A stretch of 64,000 nt of DNA from Sepiola atlantica (taxonomy: Eukaryota > Mollusca > Cephalopoda > Sepiida > Sepiolidae), in the NCBI GenBank assembly GCA_963556195.1, contig CAUVYP010000262.1:1678201-1742200 (forward strand), written 5' to 3'. The position numbers and the translations under genes are program-made. The notes under the pieces were generated by a model that saw nothing but the letters and a program-made list of their open reading frames with translations, had not been told where the DNA came from and did no database searches. This document shows, piece by piece, positions 1 to 9,297 of the stretch; positions within the stretch are counted from its first letter, which is position 1, and each line of letters starts with the position of its first letter.

Positions 1-26
1 TAATAAGATTTTTGCTATAGTCTTCA
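1..26 (-). mobile_element. Remnant of Helitron E-type sequence flanking element A
   Basis: These 26 bases match 62471-62496 and the related stretch 42297-42322. They are the target-site flank into which Helitron A inserted, between A26 and T27. The rest of this E-type copy lies off the left edge of the window. Confidence 0.75.
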
Positions 27-353
27 TCTTCTTCTTCTATTATATAAAGGGCACTTGTCTGTATGTATGTCTGTCTGTCTGTTGGTTTGTTTGTATGTAC
101 AGATACTCCTCCGAGGGTACCCAACAAACAGTCACACGGTTGACGTCTTTATGACAGCCCAGCCCCGGGACGTATAATATCTCAGAACCGGAAAAAACAT
201 TGGACTCTTTGGGGGTCGACTGAGCACTTTTCTCCAATGGGGGGGTGGCCTTTTTCCTCGATTTTCAACGTTGTTTAGTACTAATTTGAGAAAAAAACAA
301 TGACATCATGTAGAATTTGAGAAATAATGCACCGTCATGATTTTAACAGGAAA

Positions 354-361
354 TGACGTCA
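354..361. promoter_or_regulatory. TGACGTCA palindrome (CRE/ATF-type site) in Helitron A
   Basis: A perfect 8-bp TGACGTCA lies 327 bp inside the 5' end. The same octamer sits 300-330 bp inside the 5' ends of F, G and C. It matches the consensus bound by CREB/ATF bZIP factors. A function in transposon transcription is inferred, not shown. Confidence 0.45.
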
Positions 362-375
362 GAGGAAATCCCTAA

Positions 376-655
376 CGGCTCTTTTTTGAACATGAGTTTA
401 TAGTGAAGCAAGTGTTGCTTAATCACAAACGGCACTTTTTTTGAACACGAGTCCATAGTCAAGCATGGGTTGCTTACTTACTAACGGCACTTTTTTGAAC
501 ATGAGTCCATAGTGATGCAAGGGTTGCTTAACTCCTAACGGCACTTTTTGATACATGCGTTTATAGTGACGCAAGTGTTGTTTAATCAATAATGGCACTT
601 TTTTTAACATGAGTTCATAGTGAAGCAAGGGTTGCTTAATCCTAACCGCATTTTT
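376..655 (-). repeat. Hairpin minisatellite, ~55-60-bp unit, ~5 copies
   Basis: Degenerate tandem units on the minus strand contain gattaagcaacccttgcttc followed by an actcatgttcaaaaaagtgccg-like tail. Each unit holds the inverted repeat AAGCAA-N3-TTGCTT. The same module occurs at 62846-63125 (same orientation) and 52320-52880 (opposite orientation), always near a Helitron 5' end. Confidence 0.85.
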
Positions 656-724
656 TCTGTTGACATGATAACATCCTCCTACGTATTACCTCCTCCTTTT
701 TGAGAGGTGGTAGGGTTAGTGTAG

Positions 725-810
725 TATCAGTAAAATTAAAGTAATAAATAATTATGCTCCCCCACTGTTTTCACTAATATTTGTATACATATTAAATAAC
801 GTAGTATCAG
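725..810 (+). repeat. Single copy of the 80-bp 'ataattatgctcc' module
   Basis: The unit aaataattatgctcccccac...tatttgtatacatattaaataacg is one copy of the module that is tandemly repeated at 34970-35550 and, inverted, at 51790-52265. Confidence 0.75.
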
Positions 811-819
811 TTTTTGGGG

Positions 820-1526
820 GAACATTTTAAGGGTTAGGCCGAACTTTTTAGGGGTCAGGCCAAGTTTTTTTGTTTTTTTTTTGTTTTGAAGTCAAAATAT
901 TTCTCAGGGTTGGGGGAGAGTGAAAAATTAGGGGGCTGGAGCCGAAGAGGGGTCGGGGAAAATATGAGGGGTCACGCCGAACTTTTTAGGGGTCAGGCCA
1001 AATTTTTTGTTTTTTTTTGTTTTGAAGTCAAAATATTTCTCTTGGTTGGGGGAGAGTGAAAAATTAGGGGGCTGGAGAGATTTAGGAGTCGGGGAAAATT
1101 TTAGGGGTCAGGACAAACTTTTTAGGGGTCAGGCCAAATTTTTTTCTTTTTTTTGGTTTTGAACTGAAAATATTTCTCAGGGTTGGAGGAGAGTGAAAAA
1201 TTAGGGGGCTGGAGAGATTTAGGGGTCGGGGAAAATTTTAAGGGGTCAGGACGAACTTTTATGGGGTCAGGCCAAATTTTTTTTTTTGTTTGTTTTGAAG
1301 TCAAAATATTTCTCATGGTTGGGGGAGAGTGAAAAATTAGGGGGCTGGAGAGATTTAGGGGTCGGGGAAAATTTTAGGGGTCAGGACGAACTTTTTAGGG
1401 GTCAGGCCAAATTTTTTTGTTTTTTTTGTTTTGAAGTCAAAATATTTCTCATGGTTGGGGGAGTATGAAAAATTAGGGGGCTGGAGAGATTTAGGGGTCC
1501 GGGAAAATTTTAGGGATCAGGCCTCG
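820..1526 (+). repeat. G-rich ~135-bp minisatellite ('ggggtcaggccaaat'), ~5 copies
   Basis: Each unit reads ggggtcaggccaaat, a poly-T tract, tttgaagtcaaaatatttctc, gggttgggggagagtgaaa, gctggagagattt, then ggggtcggggaaaatttta. Periods vary between about 128 and 141 bp because the poly-T tract changes length. The module also occurs at 35765-37035, 51150-51790 and 63300-64000. Several runs of four or five G per unit give G-quadruplex potential on the plus strand. Confidence 0.85.
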
Positions 1527-1905
1527 CCCCATCCTGCTCAGTCTCTCATTAACTTCGGTTGATTGAGGACGTCGGGATGGGGTAATACCAGTCGAGGATT
1601 CGTTCTCGACAATCAGTCCGGCAGGAACTGGGCCATTTACTTGGCCTTTTATCTGCCGGGCTAAGGTATATTGTCCTGGGTTTTCCTAGGAGGTGCACCC
1701 TCCCAGGCCTTGCCTTCCCTCTTTGGGGAGGAGTAAGTTTATTGCTTGCTGCCTGAGGCGCCCTTACCGGGGAATGCCGACGGGGTTGCCCAGGCTATTT
1801 TTGATAGGCCAGAGTGCTCCTTCTTTAGGGGCGCTGGCTGGCTTGATCTCCCCACTTTCCGACCTTGTGTCACATATTGCTTTGTGGGAAGCGATTAAAT
1901 ACCTG
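1527..1905 (+). mobile_element. SINE-like element with a non-U2 head and shared body
   Basis: The region from about 1690 to 1895 (aggaggtgcaccctcccagg, ctctttggggaggagtaag, cttaccggggaatgccgac) closely matches the bodies at 6213-6365 and 43733-43890, so it belongs to one dispersed short repeat family. The head (1527-1680), with gtcgggatggggtaatacc, is unlike the U2-type head at 43603 and I do not recognise it. The element interrupts the G-rich module of Helitron A. The ORFs in it are not coding. Confidence 0.65.
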
Positions 1906-2092
1906 TAATTAATAACTGTAATGGTTAACAACAACAGGAGAATTGCACCAGTATTTATAGGTGAAATTACTCCCACTATTCCCCACTCATTCCTGACTAT
2001 AAAAGTCATTCCTTCTTTGTAACTCATGTTGGCCACATATCCCCCAAACGCTGAGCACACAATCAGTAAGTACCACCCTTTTTTTTTTCACA
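1906..2092. other. AT-rich spacer, nothing recognised
   Basis: Low-complexity, T-rich sequence lies between the SINE tail and the foldback element. I see no gene or repeat motif in it. Confidence 0.5.
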
Positions 2093-2912
2093 TTAATAAA
2101 GACATATCTGCATTGTGTATGTGACCGGGATGGAACAAAGATATCGGAAACCAAAAATTACGAAAATTGATCAAGTATTTTTTTTTAATCACAGAAAAAC
2201 CACATTTTACGATTCTTGTTGTTCGAGACGCCATCTTGGCAATTACACATACGCCACCATACGTCAAAGGGCTGCAACTAAGGGCAGGCAACCGAGCGTT
2301 AGAAAAAACCGCTAAAAACCGCCAAAAAGCCGTCAAATTTTGTGGATTTGGCTTTTTTTAGCAGTTTCACTACGAACAGTTCAATACGAACCAATAACAA
2401 CCAATAAAATAAAATATTTTTTAACATTTATTAACGTCAACTGGTATTAAAAAATATATATATTTTATGTCTGTACAGGATACAGTTCGGAAATTTGGGA
2501 AAATAAGAACAGGTCTGAGAGCCAGAAAGCAAATTCTGCGAGTGCATGAAGTCCACTACTTTATTTTTACTGCGTAATAAATAGCAAAGCTCCCCCATGT
2601 TCAGTTGATTCACGTTCATTTTCTTTTTTTGTAATTCTGTAGAAGATTTGTTATGGCCCCTTAGAGTAACTTTCCTAAAAAATATAGGTAAAAGTCAAGA
2701 ATGCTTTAAAAAGGCCAAATCCACAAGTTTTGGCCCTTTTATCTCTGTTGTTTAGCGGTGATGCATCTTGAAAATCGAACATCGAAACAAAAAAACACAA
2801 TTTTTGTTTTTGTGATAAAAAAAAAACTACTGGATCAATTTTCGTAATTTTTGGTGTATGATATCTTTGTTCCATCCCGGTCACATACATACTACACTTA
2901 TGTCTTCATTAT
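2093..2912. mobile_element. Non-autonomous DNA transposon / foldback element with ~90-bp inverted termini
   Basis: The left end (2093-2185) contains gtatgtgaccgggatggaac and attacgaaaattgat. The right end (2815-2912) is its reverse complement with few changes. A second inverted pair lies further in: ttgtggatttggc at about 2341-2353 against gccaaatccacaa at about 2713-2725. This makes most of the 820-bp element a degenerate hairpin. No transposase frame is present. Inverted termini without coding capacity are typical of MITE/foldback elements, but I cannot assign a superfamily because the target-site duplication is unclear. Confidence 0.7.
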
Positions 2913-3240
2913 TTATTTTCTGTCCGGACACCATCAGCACAAGCGCCGAAAAATGTTCTATTAATTGAACGCATGACTTCTTATTTAAAAAATCTATACA
3001 AGAGCCGAAATTTTCTCGTGTTCGAAGAGATACACCTGAAGAAAGCCGGAGGTCACAGCAGCCGAAACGTTGTGATGAGAAATGTAGTCCGAATAACCAA
3101 AATTATACAAATCACAAGTTCGTATAACATGGCCGCCAAGTGTAACGGTTTAGATCGACCGGAATGTGATGAACGAAAAACAAACCCTGCACAGAAAGCA
3201 GTAAGCAATAAAGTTTACAAGAAGTGTTAATAATAAAAAA
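2913..3240 (+). mobile_element. Possible Penelope-like element terminal fragment with hammerhead-like core
   Basis: CTGAAGA (3036-3042) is followed 21 nt later by GAAAC (3064-3068). This matches the CUGANGA...GAAA core of hammerhead ribozymes, and closely similar 'cctgaagaa...gccgaaacg' segments are known from the terminal repeats of Penelope-like retroelements. Stem II looks poor in this copy, so it may be decayed. No reverse transcriptase frame is present. The 85-aa ORF here is not considered a gene. Confidence 0.4.
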
Positions 3241-3593
3241 AAAAGTATTCGTTAACACAAAATTATTTTTATACCTAATTTAAATTTTTGAAATAAAATG
3301 TATATTTATAATTACACACGGCTAATTACACATGACTGAGTAAGTACAAAATAATGCTTTTACATGAAAATAATTAACTGCATCGGCCTTTAACTAAAAT
3401 TGCACCAAATATATATATATATATATTTAAGATTTTAGAGTGGGGATCACTTTCCTTTATAAATTAACGTAAAATGAGCACCCGTTTCTTGGCCACTTAG
3501 CGTAAACGAGACATGTAACCGACTTGAGTTTTTAATCTTGTGGGTGGGGGGATTTAAAAAAAATAAAAACACGTAAAAATTTAGGCAATTCAA
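3241..3593. other. AT-rich spacer with (TA)n tract
   Basis: Non-coding AT-rich DNA with a (ta)n microsatellite at about 3411-3427. Bases 3535-3590 resemble, in inverted orientation, 38160-38240 on the far side of Helitron G. Confidence 0.5.
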
Positions 3594-3630
3594 TTTTTTT
3601 GCCGAAAATTTTTTTTTTTCGGCAAAAAAA
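3594..3630. repeat. Perfect 15-bp-arm hairpin around CCGAAAA/TTTTCGG
   Basis: The arms 3594-3608 and 3616-3630 are perfect reverse complements separated by 7 T residues. It is a strong cruciform or hairpin candidate. Confidence 0.85.
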
Positions 3631-3671
3631 GTTTACTATATAAAGATGGCGTCAACAGACAACAACAAAAA

Positions 3672-3737
3672 ACACACCACGTGACAACAAAAACGCGAAG
3701 CGAACAAGCTTCGCGTTTTTGTTGTCACGTGGTGTGT
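3672..3737. repeat. Perfect 30-bp-arm hairpin containing CACGTG
   Basis: The arms 3672-3701 and 3708-3737 are exact reverse complements with a 6-nt loop (gaacaa). Each arm carries CACGTG, an E-box palindrome. Perfect conservation over 60 paired bases in otherwise decayed DNA suggests recent origin or correction. It may be the core of a small foldback element. Confidence 0.9.
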
Positions 3738-4406
3738 CTTTTTTTTTTACCGGGACCATAATCAAAGCGGCGTTTTTTTTTTAGTTTTGTTCTTTTGCTT
3801 GACTGAAATATGAAAAATTGGGGTTAGGTTTAGGGTTACGGTATGGAATTTTTTTACAGAAACAGGGGGAAAAAAACATTACGGTGTGATGAATGAAAAT
3901 AATATGTAAATAAAAGCACAATGACATGTAAATAAAAAGAAAATGATTTTATTTCTTTTGCTTAAAATGTAGTTTTGTTTTGTTCTTTTGCTTTGCTGAA
4001 AAATGAAATTGCGCTTTGAATATGAGTCCCAGTAAAAAAAAACAACCACGATAGAATAAAACGAAAACGAGGCGGTAAGAGTATACGAATTTACTGATGG
4101 CTATATTCTGCGATGCGGAATTAAAGTATGCAGGAAAAAAATAACACGAAGACGTTTTCAACGCTTTAGTAAATAAAATTAGCCATTTGTATCCTGTTTA
4201 AATTTACGTGTTTGTTTTTTTTTATTTTACATTTTCATTCAATAGCGTTTACATTTTTGCGAAATTTAGATTATTGGTTTCTTTATATTTTTATTTTGTA
4301 TTTGCACCCAATGGCGCTTTTATTTATGCGCTTCCGCTTGTCTTCACTTCCGTTTGTTGGCGTATGCGTATACTCTTACCAAAATAGCACTTTTAACGGA
4401 TTATAA
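3738..4406. other. AT-rich spacer up to Helitron G, no gene seen
   Basis: T-rich and A-rich tracts and short fortuitous ORFs only. It ends in A4406, the expected target base before a Helitron 5' TC. Confidence 0.5.
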
Positions 4407-4432
4407 TCTATTATATAAACGTCACCTGTCTG

Positions 4433-4464
<32 letters not shown>

Positions 4465-4730
4465 GCTTCTCCTCCGAAAGTACCCAACAAACGGTCACAC
4501 GGGTGACATCATTGCGACCGGCCAGCCCAGGCGCGTGTAATATCTCAGAACCGGAAAAAAAAATTGACTCTTCCGGGGTCGACTGAGCACTTTTCTCCAA
4601 TGGGGGGTGGCTTTTAATTCCATTTTTCAACGTTGTTTAGTTCTAATTTTAGAATAAATCAATGCTATCATGTATAATTTGGAAAATAATTCAAAGTCAC
4701 GATAAACTAGAAATGACGTCAGAGAGTGGC
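4407..4730 (+). promoter_or_regulatory. Helitron G 5' terminus with TATA-like segment and TGACGTCA
   Basis: TATATAAAC begins 6 bases into the element. Then come cacctgtctg and (tatg)n, then the conserved block cccaacaaacggtcacacgg, and TGACGTCA at 4714-4721. The same order is present in A, F and C. The pattern is consistent with a conserved replication and transcription end, but no start site can be proved. Confidence 0.55.
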
Positions 4731-4884
4731 AGGAAGAAATTCACTCACACTACAACCATTTTTTCCTTTCTTTCTTTTTTCCCTCTCACTCCCACACTTT
4801 TTTTCTTAATTATTAATAGACGCTAATATTCCTCCCCCCCTCCCTTCCTATGGCCGTTCTGTTATCATGATAGGCATTACCTCC

Positions 4885-5575
4885 TCCTTTCAGGCCAAAT
4901 TGGGGGGGGGGGGGTCGGCATTCGCCGGTGTAAGCGCCTCAGGCCAAATTGGGAGAGGGGGAGTGTCGGCATTCGCCGGTGGGGCGCCTCAGGCGAAATT
5001 TTGGAGTGGGGGAGAGTCGGCATTCGCCGGTGTGAGCGACTCAAGCGAAATTTAGGGGCGGGGGAGTGTCGACATTCGCCGGTGTGAGCGCTTCAGGCCA
5101 AATTTTGGGGAGAGGGGAGTATCGGTATTCGCCGGTGGGGCTCCTCAGGCGAAATTCGGGGGAGGGGGAGGGTCGGCATTCGCCGGTGGGGCGCCTCAGG
5201 CCAAATCTGGGGAGGAGGAATGTCGGCATTCGCCGGTATGAGCGCCTCAGGCCAAATCTGGGGAGTGTCAGCATTCGGCGGTGGGGAGTCTCAGGCCAAA
5301 TTTGGGGAGGGGGAGTGTCGGCATTCGCCGGTGGGGCGCCTCAGGCGAAATCTGGGGATGGGAAATGTCGGCATTCGCCGGTGTGAGCGCCTCAGGCGAA
5401 ATTTGGGGGAGGGGGAGTGTCGGCATTCGGTGGTAGGGCGCCTCAGGCCAAATTTGGGGAGGGGGAATGTCGGCATTCGCCGGTATGAGCGCCTCAGGTC
5501 AAATTTGGGGAGAGGGAGTGACGGCATTCGCCGATGTGAGCGCCTCAGGCCAAATTTTTGGGAGGGGAGTATTCG
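4885..5575 (+). repeat. 51-bp minisatellite with CGGC-ATTC-GCCG hairpin, ~13 copies
   Basis: The units read cggcattcgccggtgtgagc, gcctcaggccaaat, then ttggggagggggagtgt. Successive cggcattcgcc motifs recur about every 50-53 bp from 4916 to 5522. Fragments of the same module appear in opposite orientation at 52915-52985 in element C. ORFs on both strands here are by-products of the near-51 (3 x 17) period. Confidence 0.9.
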
Positions 5576-5639
5576 TCAGTGAGAGAGAGATCCCGATCGT
5601 GGGAGCTTATAAGCCTGTACTTTAGGGGAGAGGAAGGTC

Positions 5640-5806
5640 GCCACAGGAAAAGGGATTAAAAAATAAAATGATAATCTGATTTTTGATTCGACATTGTAAG
5701 ATCGACACCTATCAGATAGGACTAGATAATACACTTGATCTCAAGGCAATAAAATGCCGAAACAGATACTACACGTTGATCTTAGCCTAAAGGCCAAGAA
5801 AGCGCC
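5640..5806 (-). mobile_element. U2 snRNA-like repeat (minus strand)
   Basis: Read on the minus strand from 5806, the sequence gcgctttcttggcctttagg, ctaagatcaacgtgtagtat and ctgttt closely follows the 5' end of U2 snRNA, including the GTAGTA branch-point-pairing segment. A ctatctgatag segment (about 5710-5720) is also U2-like. Downstream sequence departs from U2, so this is a U2-derived pseudogene or SINE head rather than a functional gene. Confidence 0.6.
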
Positions 5807-6064
5807 CGAAATTCAAAATGTTTATGTATTTACTGGAGTATTTATAACCAATATACAACAGTACAGCGGTCTATCCACTAGACACTGTTCAAATTACATT
5901 AATAAATTAACAAGTAATAATAACTATGATTTTCTTTAAACAAACATTGTATAATACTATTCAACAAATTCTTACATGAGTTTTGATGATCAACAAAGAA
6001 TTTTAGACTCCCCTATGCCGTTCTTCTCTAATTCAACATAGCTTTTATACGCCATTTTTTAAAC

Positions 6065-6380
6065 CGAAAATGACATTAATGTAGTATCTGTTTAGTATTA
6101 GTGTAGTATCTTTTTTGATTTACGATGGATACCCATCGTGCACCCCATGGACTGGTATCGTCTTGGCCTTCGGGGCTTCATTCCACCGGTCTATGGGTCT
6201 GTCCTGTGCAGTTCTAGGAGGTGCACCCTCCCAGGCTTTGCCTCCCCTCTTTGGGGAGGAGTAAGTTTATTGCTTACTGCCTGAAACCCCCTACCGGGGA
6301 ATCCCGACAGAGCTGCCTAGGCAATTTTTAATGGTCAGAGTGGTCACCTTCTCGGGCGCTGGCTTTTCAAGTACCACTTG
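6065..6380 (+). mobile_element. SINE-like element, U2-related truncated head
   Basis: GTAGTATCTGTTTAG (about 6080-6094) echoes the U2 snRNA start. The body (6122-6365) matches 43650-43840 over tggtatcgtcttggcc, ccggtctatgggtctgtcct and ctctttggggaggag. It lies inside Helitron G. Confidence 0.65.
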
Positions 6381-6385
6381 AAATT

Positions 6386-6748
6386 ATTTGTTAGAGGATA
6401 GCTAAGGAAGAACGATAACTCACGTTTAAAAACACAATTTAGCTTTTTACAACAAGGTTAGAGAATATACATAACATATAAAAGTGTATTTTCATGTAAA
6501 ATTCACAGAGTAAGATGATGAGAGTATTCCCGTATCTATAAACTTACCACTTAGGGGTCCATGGGACATATTTCATCAGGGTGGGGGGGGCCTTTTCAGT
6601 TATTTTTCATTATATTTTATAGTAATTTGAAATTGCTGAGTCATATTGTAATTTAATTACGTAATACCTCAAGTTCATAAAACAATGACATTTATTTGTT
6701 AGAGGATAGCTAAGGAAGAACGATAACTCATGTTAAAAACACAATTTA
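6386..6748. repeat. Direct duplication of ~57 bp flanking a 250-bp spacer
   Basis: The segment ttgttagaggatagctaagg...aacgataactca, ending near acacaatttag, occurs at about 6388-6442 and again at about 6694-6748 with two or three changes. It could be a local duplication or unequal slippage around an inserted sequence. Confidence 0.8.
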
Positions 6749-6754
6749 GGTTTC

Positions 6755-6925
6755 TACAGAATAGGGACAATGGGTGCTTCTCCAGTATAGGGACCAGATG
6801 TGCTTCTACAACATAGGACCCAGCACCGAGGGTGCTTCTACAATATAGGACCCGGAGGCTTATGTAGAATAGGGACCATGGGTGCTTCTGCAGTATAGGG
6901 GCCAGGGGCCCTTCTACAGGATGAA
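6755..6925 (+). repeat. Short 'gtgcttctacagtataggg' minisatellite
   Basis: About five degenerate units of gcttctacaatataggaccc / atagggaccatgggtgctt. The inverted counterpart is at 55510-55830 in Helitron D. Confidence 0.75.
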
Positions 6926-7074
6926 AAAAAAATTTTCTTGGGGGAGCAAAAAAAATGTATTTTTTTCTTTTCTTAACTAAAAATATTTATATTTATGATA
7001 GTGACAATACATGAATGAACACTATTTTGTATTTCTGACACGACAGGGGCGAATTAATATGAGTTCTTAGGTAT

Positions 7075-7735
7075 GCGAACTACGCTGGAGATAGGTACAT
7101 ATACAGTATGTGTGCCCTTGCAGAGATAGGTAAGTATATAGTATGCGCACCACAGCGGCGATAGGTACTAATATAGTATGCGCACTGGGCCGGCAGTAGG
7201 TATATATATAGTATGTGCACTGGGGTGGCAATAGGTACATATATAGTAGTGCATAGCGGTGGCGATAGGTATGTATTTAGCATTCGCACCGGGTCGGCGA
7301 TATGTACATATTTAGTATTTGCACTGGGGCAGCGATAGGTACATATGTAGTATGCACACCGGGTCGGCAATAGGTACATATATAGCATGTGCACATGGGC
7401 GGCAATAAGTACGTATATAGCATGCACACCGGGGCGGTGATAGGTATGTATTTAGCATGCGCTCCAGGGCGGCGATCAGAACGTACATAGAACGCGCACC
7501 GGTGCGGCAATAGGTACATATATAGAACGGGCACCGAGGCAGCAAAAGGTACGTATTTAGCATTCGCACCGGGGCGGCGATAGGTACTTATATAGTATCT
7601 GCACCGGGGTTGCGATAGGTATGTATATATTATGTGCACTGGGGCGGCGATAGGTATGTATATAGTATGCGCCCCGGGGTGGTGATAGATTTGTATATAG
7701 TATGAACACCGGAGTGGATATAAGTACCTATATAG
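7075..7735 (-). repeat. 35-bp minisatellite, first block in G (~19 copies)
   Basis: The units, read on the plus strand, are gcaccggggcggcgataggt + acgtatatagtatgc. Because 35 is not a multiple of three, the frames rotate through three peptides, so the ORFs here (up to 153 aa) are not genes. The last unit, gaacaccggagtggatataa + gtacctatatag, is identical in form to the last unit before the Helitron 3' terminus at 37660-37690. Confidence 0.9.
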
Positions 7736-9297
7736 CACGTTTTATTGTTGGGTCACTACGATTTATGGTTAGGTCACTACGTTTTATTGTTGGGTCACCA
7801 CTTTTTATTGCTGGGTCACCACTTTTATTGTTAGTCACCACTTTTTATGGTTGGGTCACCACTTTTTCTTGCTGGGTCACTACGTTTTATTGTTGGGTAA
7901 CACTTTTTTATTGCTGGGTTACTACGTTTCATTGTTAGGTCACTACGATTTATGGTTAGGTCACTACGTTTTATTGTTGGGTCACCACTTTTTATGGTTG
8001 GGTCACTACGTTTTATTGTTGGGTCAACACATTTTATGGTTTGGTCACTACGTTTTATGGTTGGGTCACTACGTTTTATTGTTGGGTCACTACGTTTTAT
8101 TGTTGGATCACCACTTTTTATTGTTGGGTCACAACTTTTTATGGTTTAATCACTATGTTTTATCGTTGGGTCACCACTTTTTTTTTGCTGGGTCATACCT
8201 TTTATTGTTGGGTCACCACTTTTTATGGTTGGGTCACTACGCTTTATTATTGGGTCACCATATTTTTTTGGTTGGGTCACTACGTTTTATGGTTAGGTCA
8301 CTACGTTTTATGGTTAGGTAACCACTTTTTATTGTTGGTCACGATTTTATTGTTGGGTCACCACTTTTTTAGTTGGGTCACCACTTTATTGTTGAGTCAC
8401 CCCTTTTTATGGTTGGGTCACTACGTTTTATTTCCGGGTCACTACGTTTTATTGTTCGGTCACCACTTTTTATGGTTGGGTCACTACGTTTTATTGTTGG
8501 GTCACTACGTTTTATTGTTGGGTCACTACGTTTTATGGTTAGTTCACTACGTTTTATTGGTGGGTCACTACGTTTTATTGTTGGGTCACTACGATTTATG
8601 GTTAGTTCACTACGTTTTATTGTTGGGTCACCACTTTTTATGGTTGGGTCACTACATTTTATGGTAAAGTCACTACGTTTTATTGTTGGGTCACCACTTT
8701 TTTTGGTTGGGTCACTACGTTTTATTGTTGGGTCACCACTTTATTGTTGGGTCACCACTTTATTGTTGGGTCACTACGTTTTAATGTTGGGTCACCACAT
8801 TTTATTGCTGGGTCACTACGTTTTATTGTTAGGTCACTACTTTTTATGGTTGGGTCACAACGTTTTATGGTTGGGTCACCACTTTTTATTGCTGGGTAAC
8901 CACTTTTATTGTTGGGTCACCACTTTTTATGGTTGGGTCACTACGTTTTATTGTTGGGTCACCACATTTTTTGGTTGGGGTCACTACGTTTTATGGTTAT
9001 GTCACTACGTTTTATGGTTAGGTCACCACTTTTTATGTTTGGGTCACTACGTTTTATTGTTGGGTCACCATTTTTTTTGGTTGGGTCACTACGTTTTATT
9101 GTTGGGTCACCACTTTTTTGGTTGGGTCACCACTTTATTTTTTAGTCACTACGTTTTATTGATGGGTCACTACGTTTTATTGTTGGGTCACTACTTTTTA
9201 TGGTTGGGTCACTACGTTTTATTGTTGGGTCACTACGTTTTATGGTTAGGTCACTACGTTTAATTGTTGGGTCACCACTTTTTATGGTTTAATCATT

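Larger units (their letters stand above)
27..1526 (+). mobile_element. Helitron A, 5' part (non-autonomous, minisatellite-bearing)
   Basis: The element starts with TC at 27, directly after an A, and then has a TATATAAAGG segment (42-51) and a tgtctgtatg-type microsatellite. Established Helitron hallmarks are a 5' TC and insertion at A^T, and both are seen here. The related copy at 42322/42323 lacks the element, so it serves as an empty site. The modules run in this order: conserved 5' terminus (27-360), hairpin minisatellite (376-655), one 80-bp-type unit (about 725-810), and the G-rich 'ggggtcaggccaaat' repeat (820-1526). The body is interrupted by a SINE at about 1527. No 3' end of A can be assigned, because the sequence after the only plus-strand 3' end (37969 onward) does not match the expected flank. 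Confidence 0.8.

Noticed and set aside
40..237. MEKSAQSTP-type ORF in Helitron 5' ends (40-237, 4376-4630, 53289-53477, 62510-62707)
   Set aside because: It occurs in the conserved 5' terminal module and runs into the microsatellite; no domain, and frame length varies between copies.
7277..7738. 153-aa minus-strand frame and similar tyrosine-rich frames at 37037, 54445 and elsewhere
   Set aside because: They come from the 35-bp repeat rotating through three frames; they stop at array edges and have no domain.
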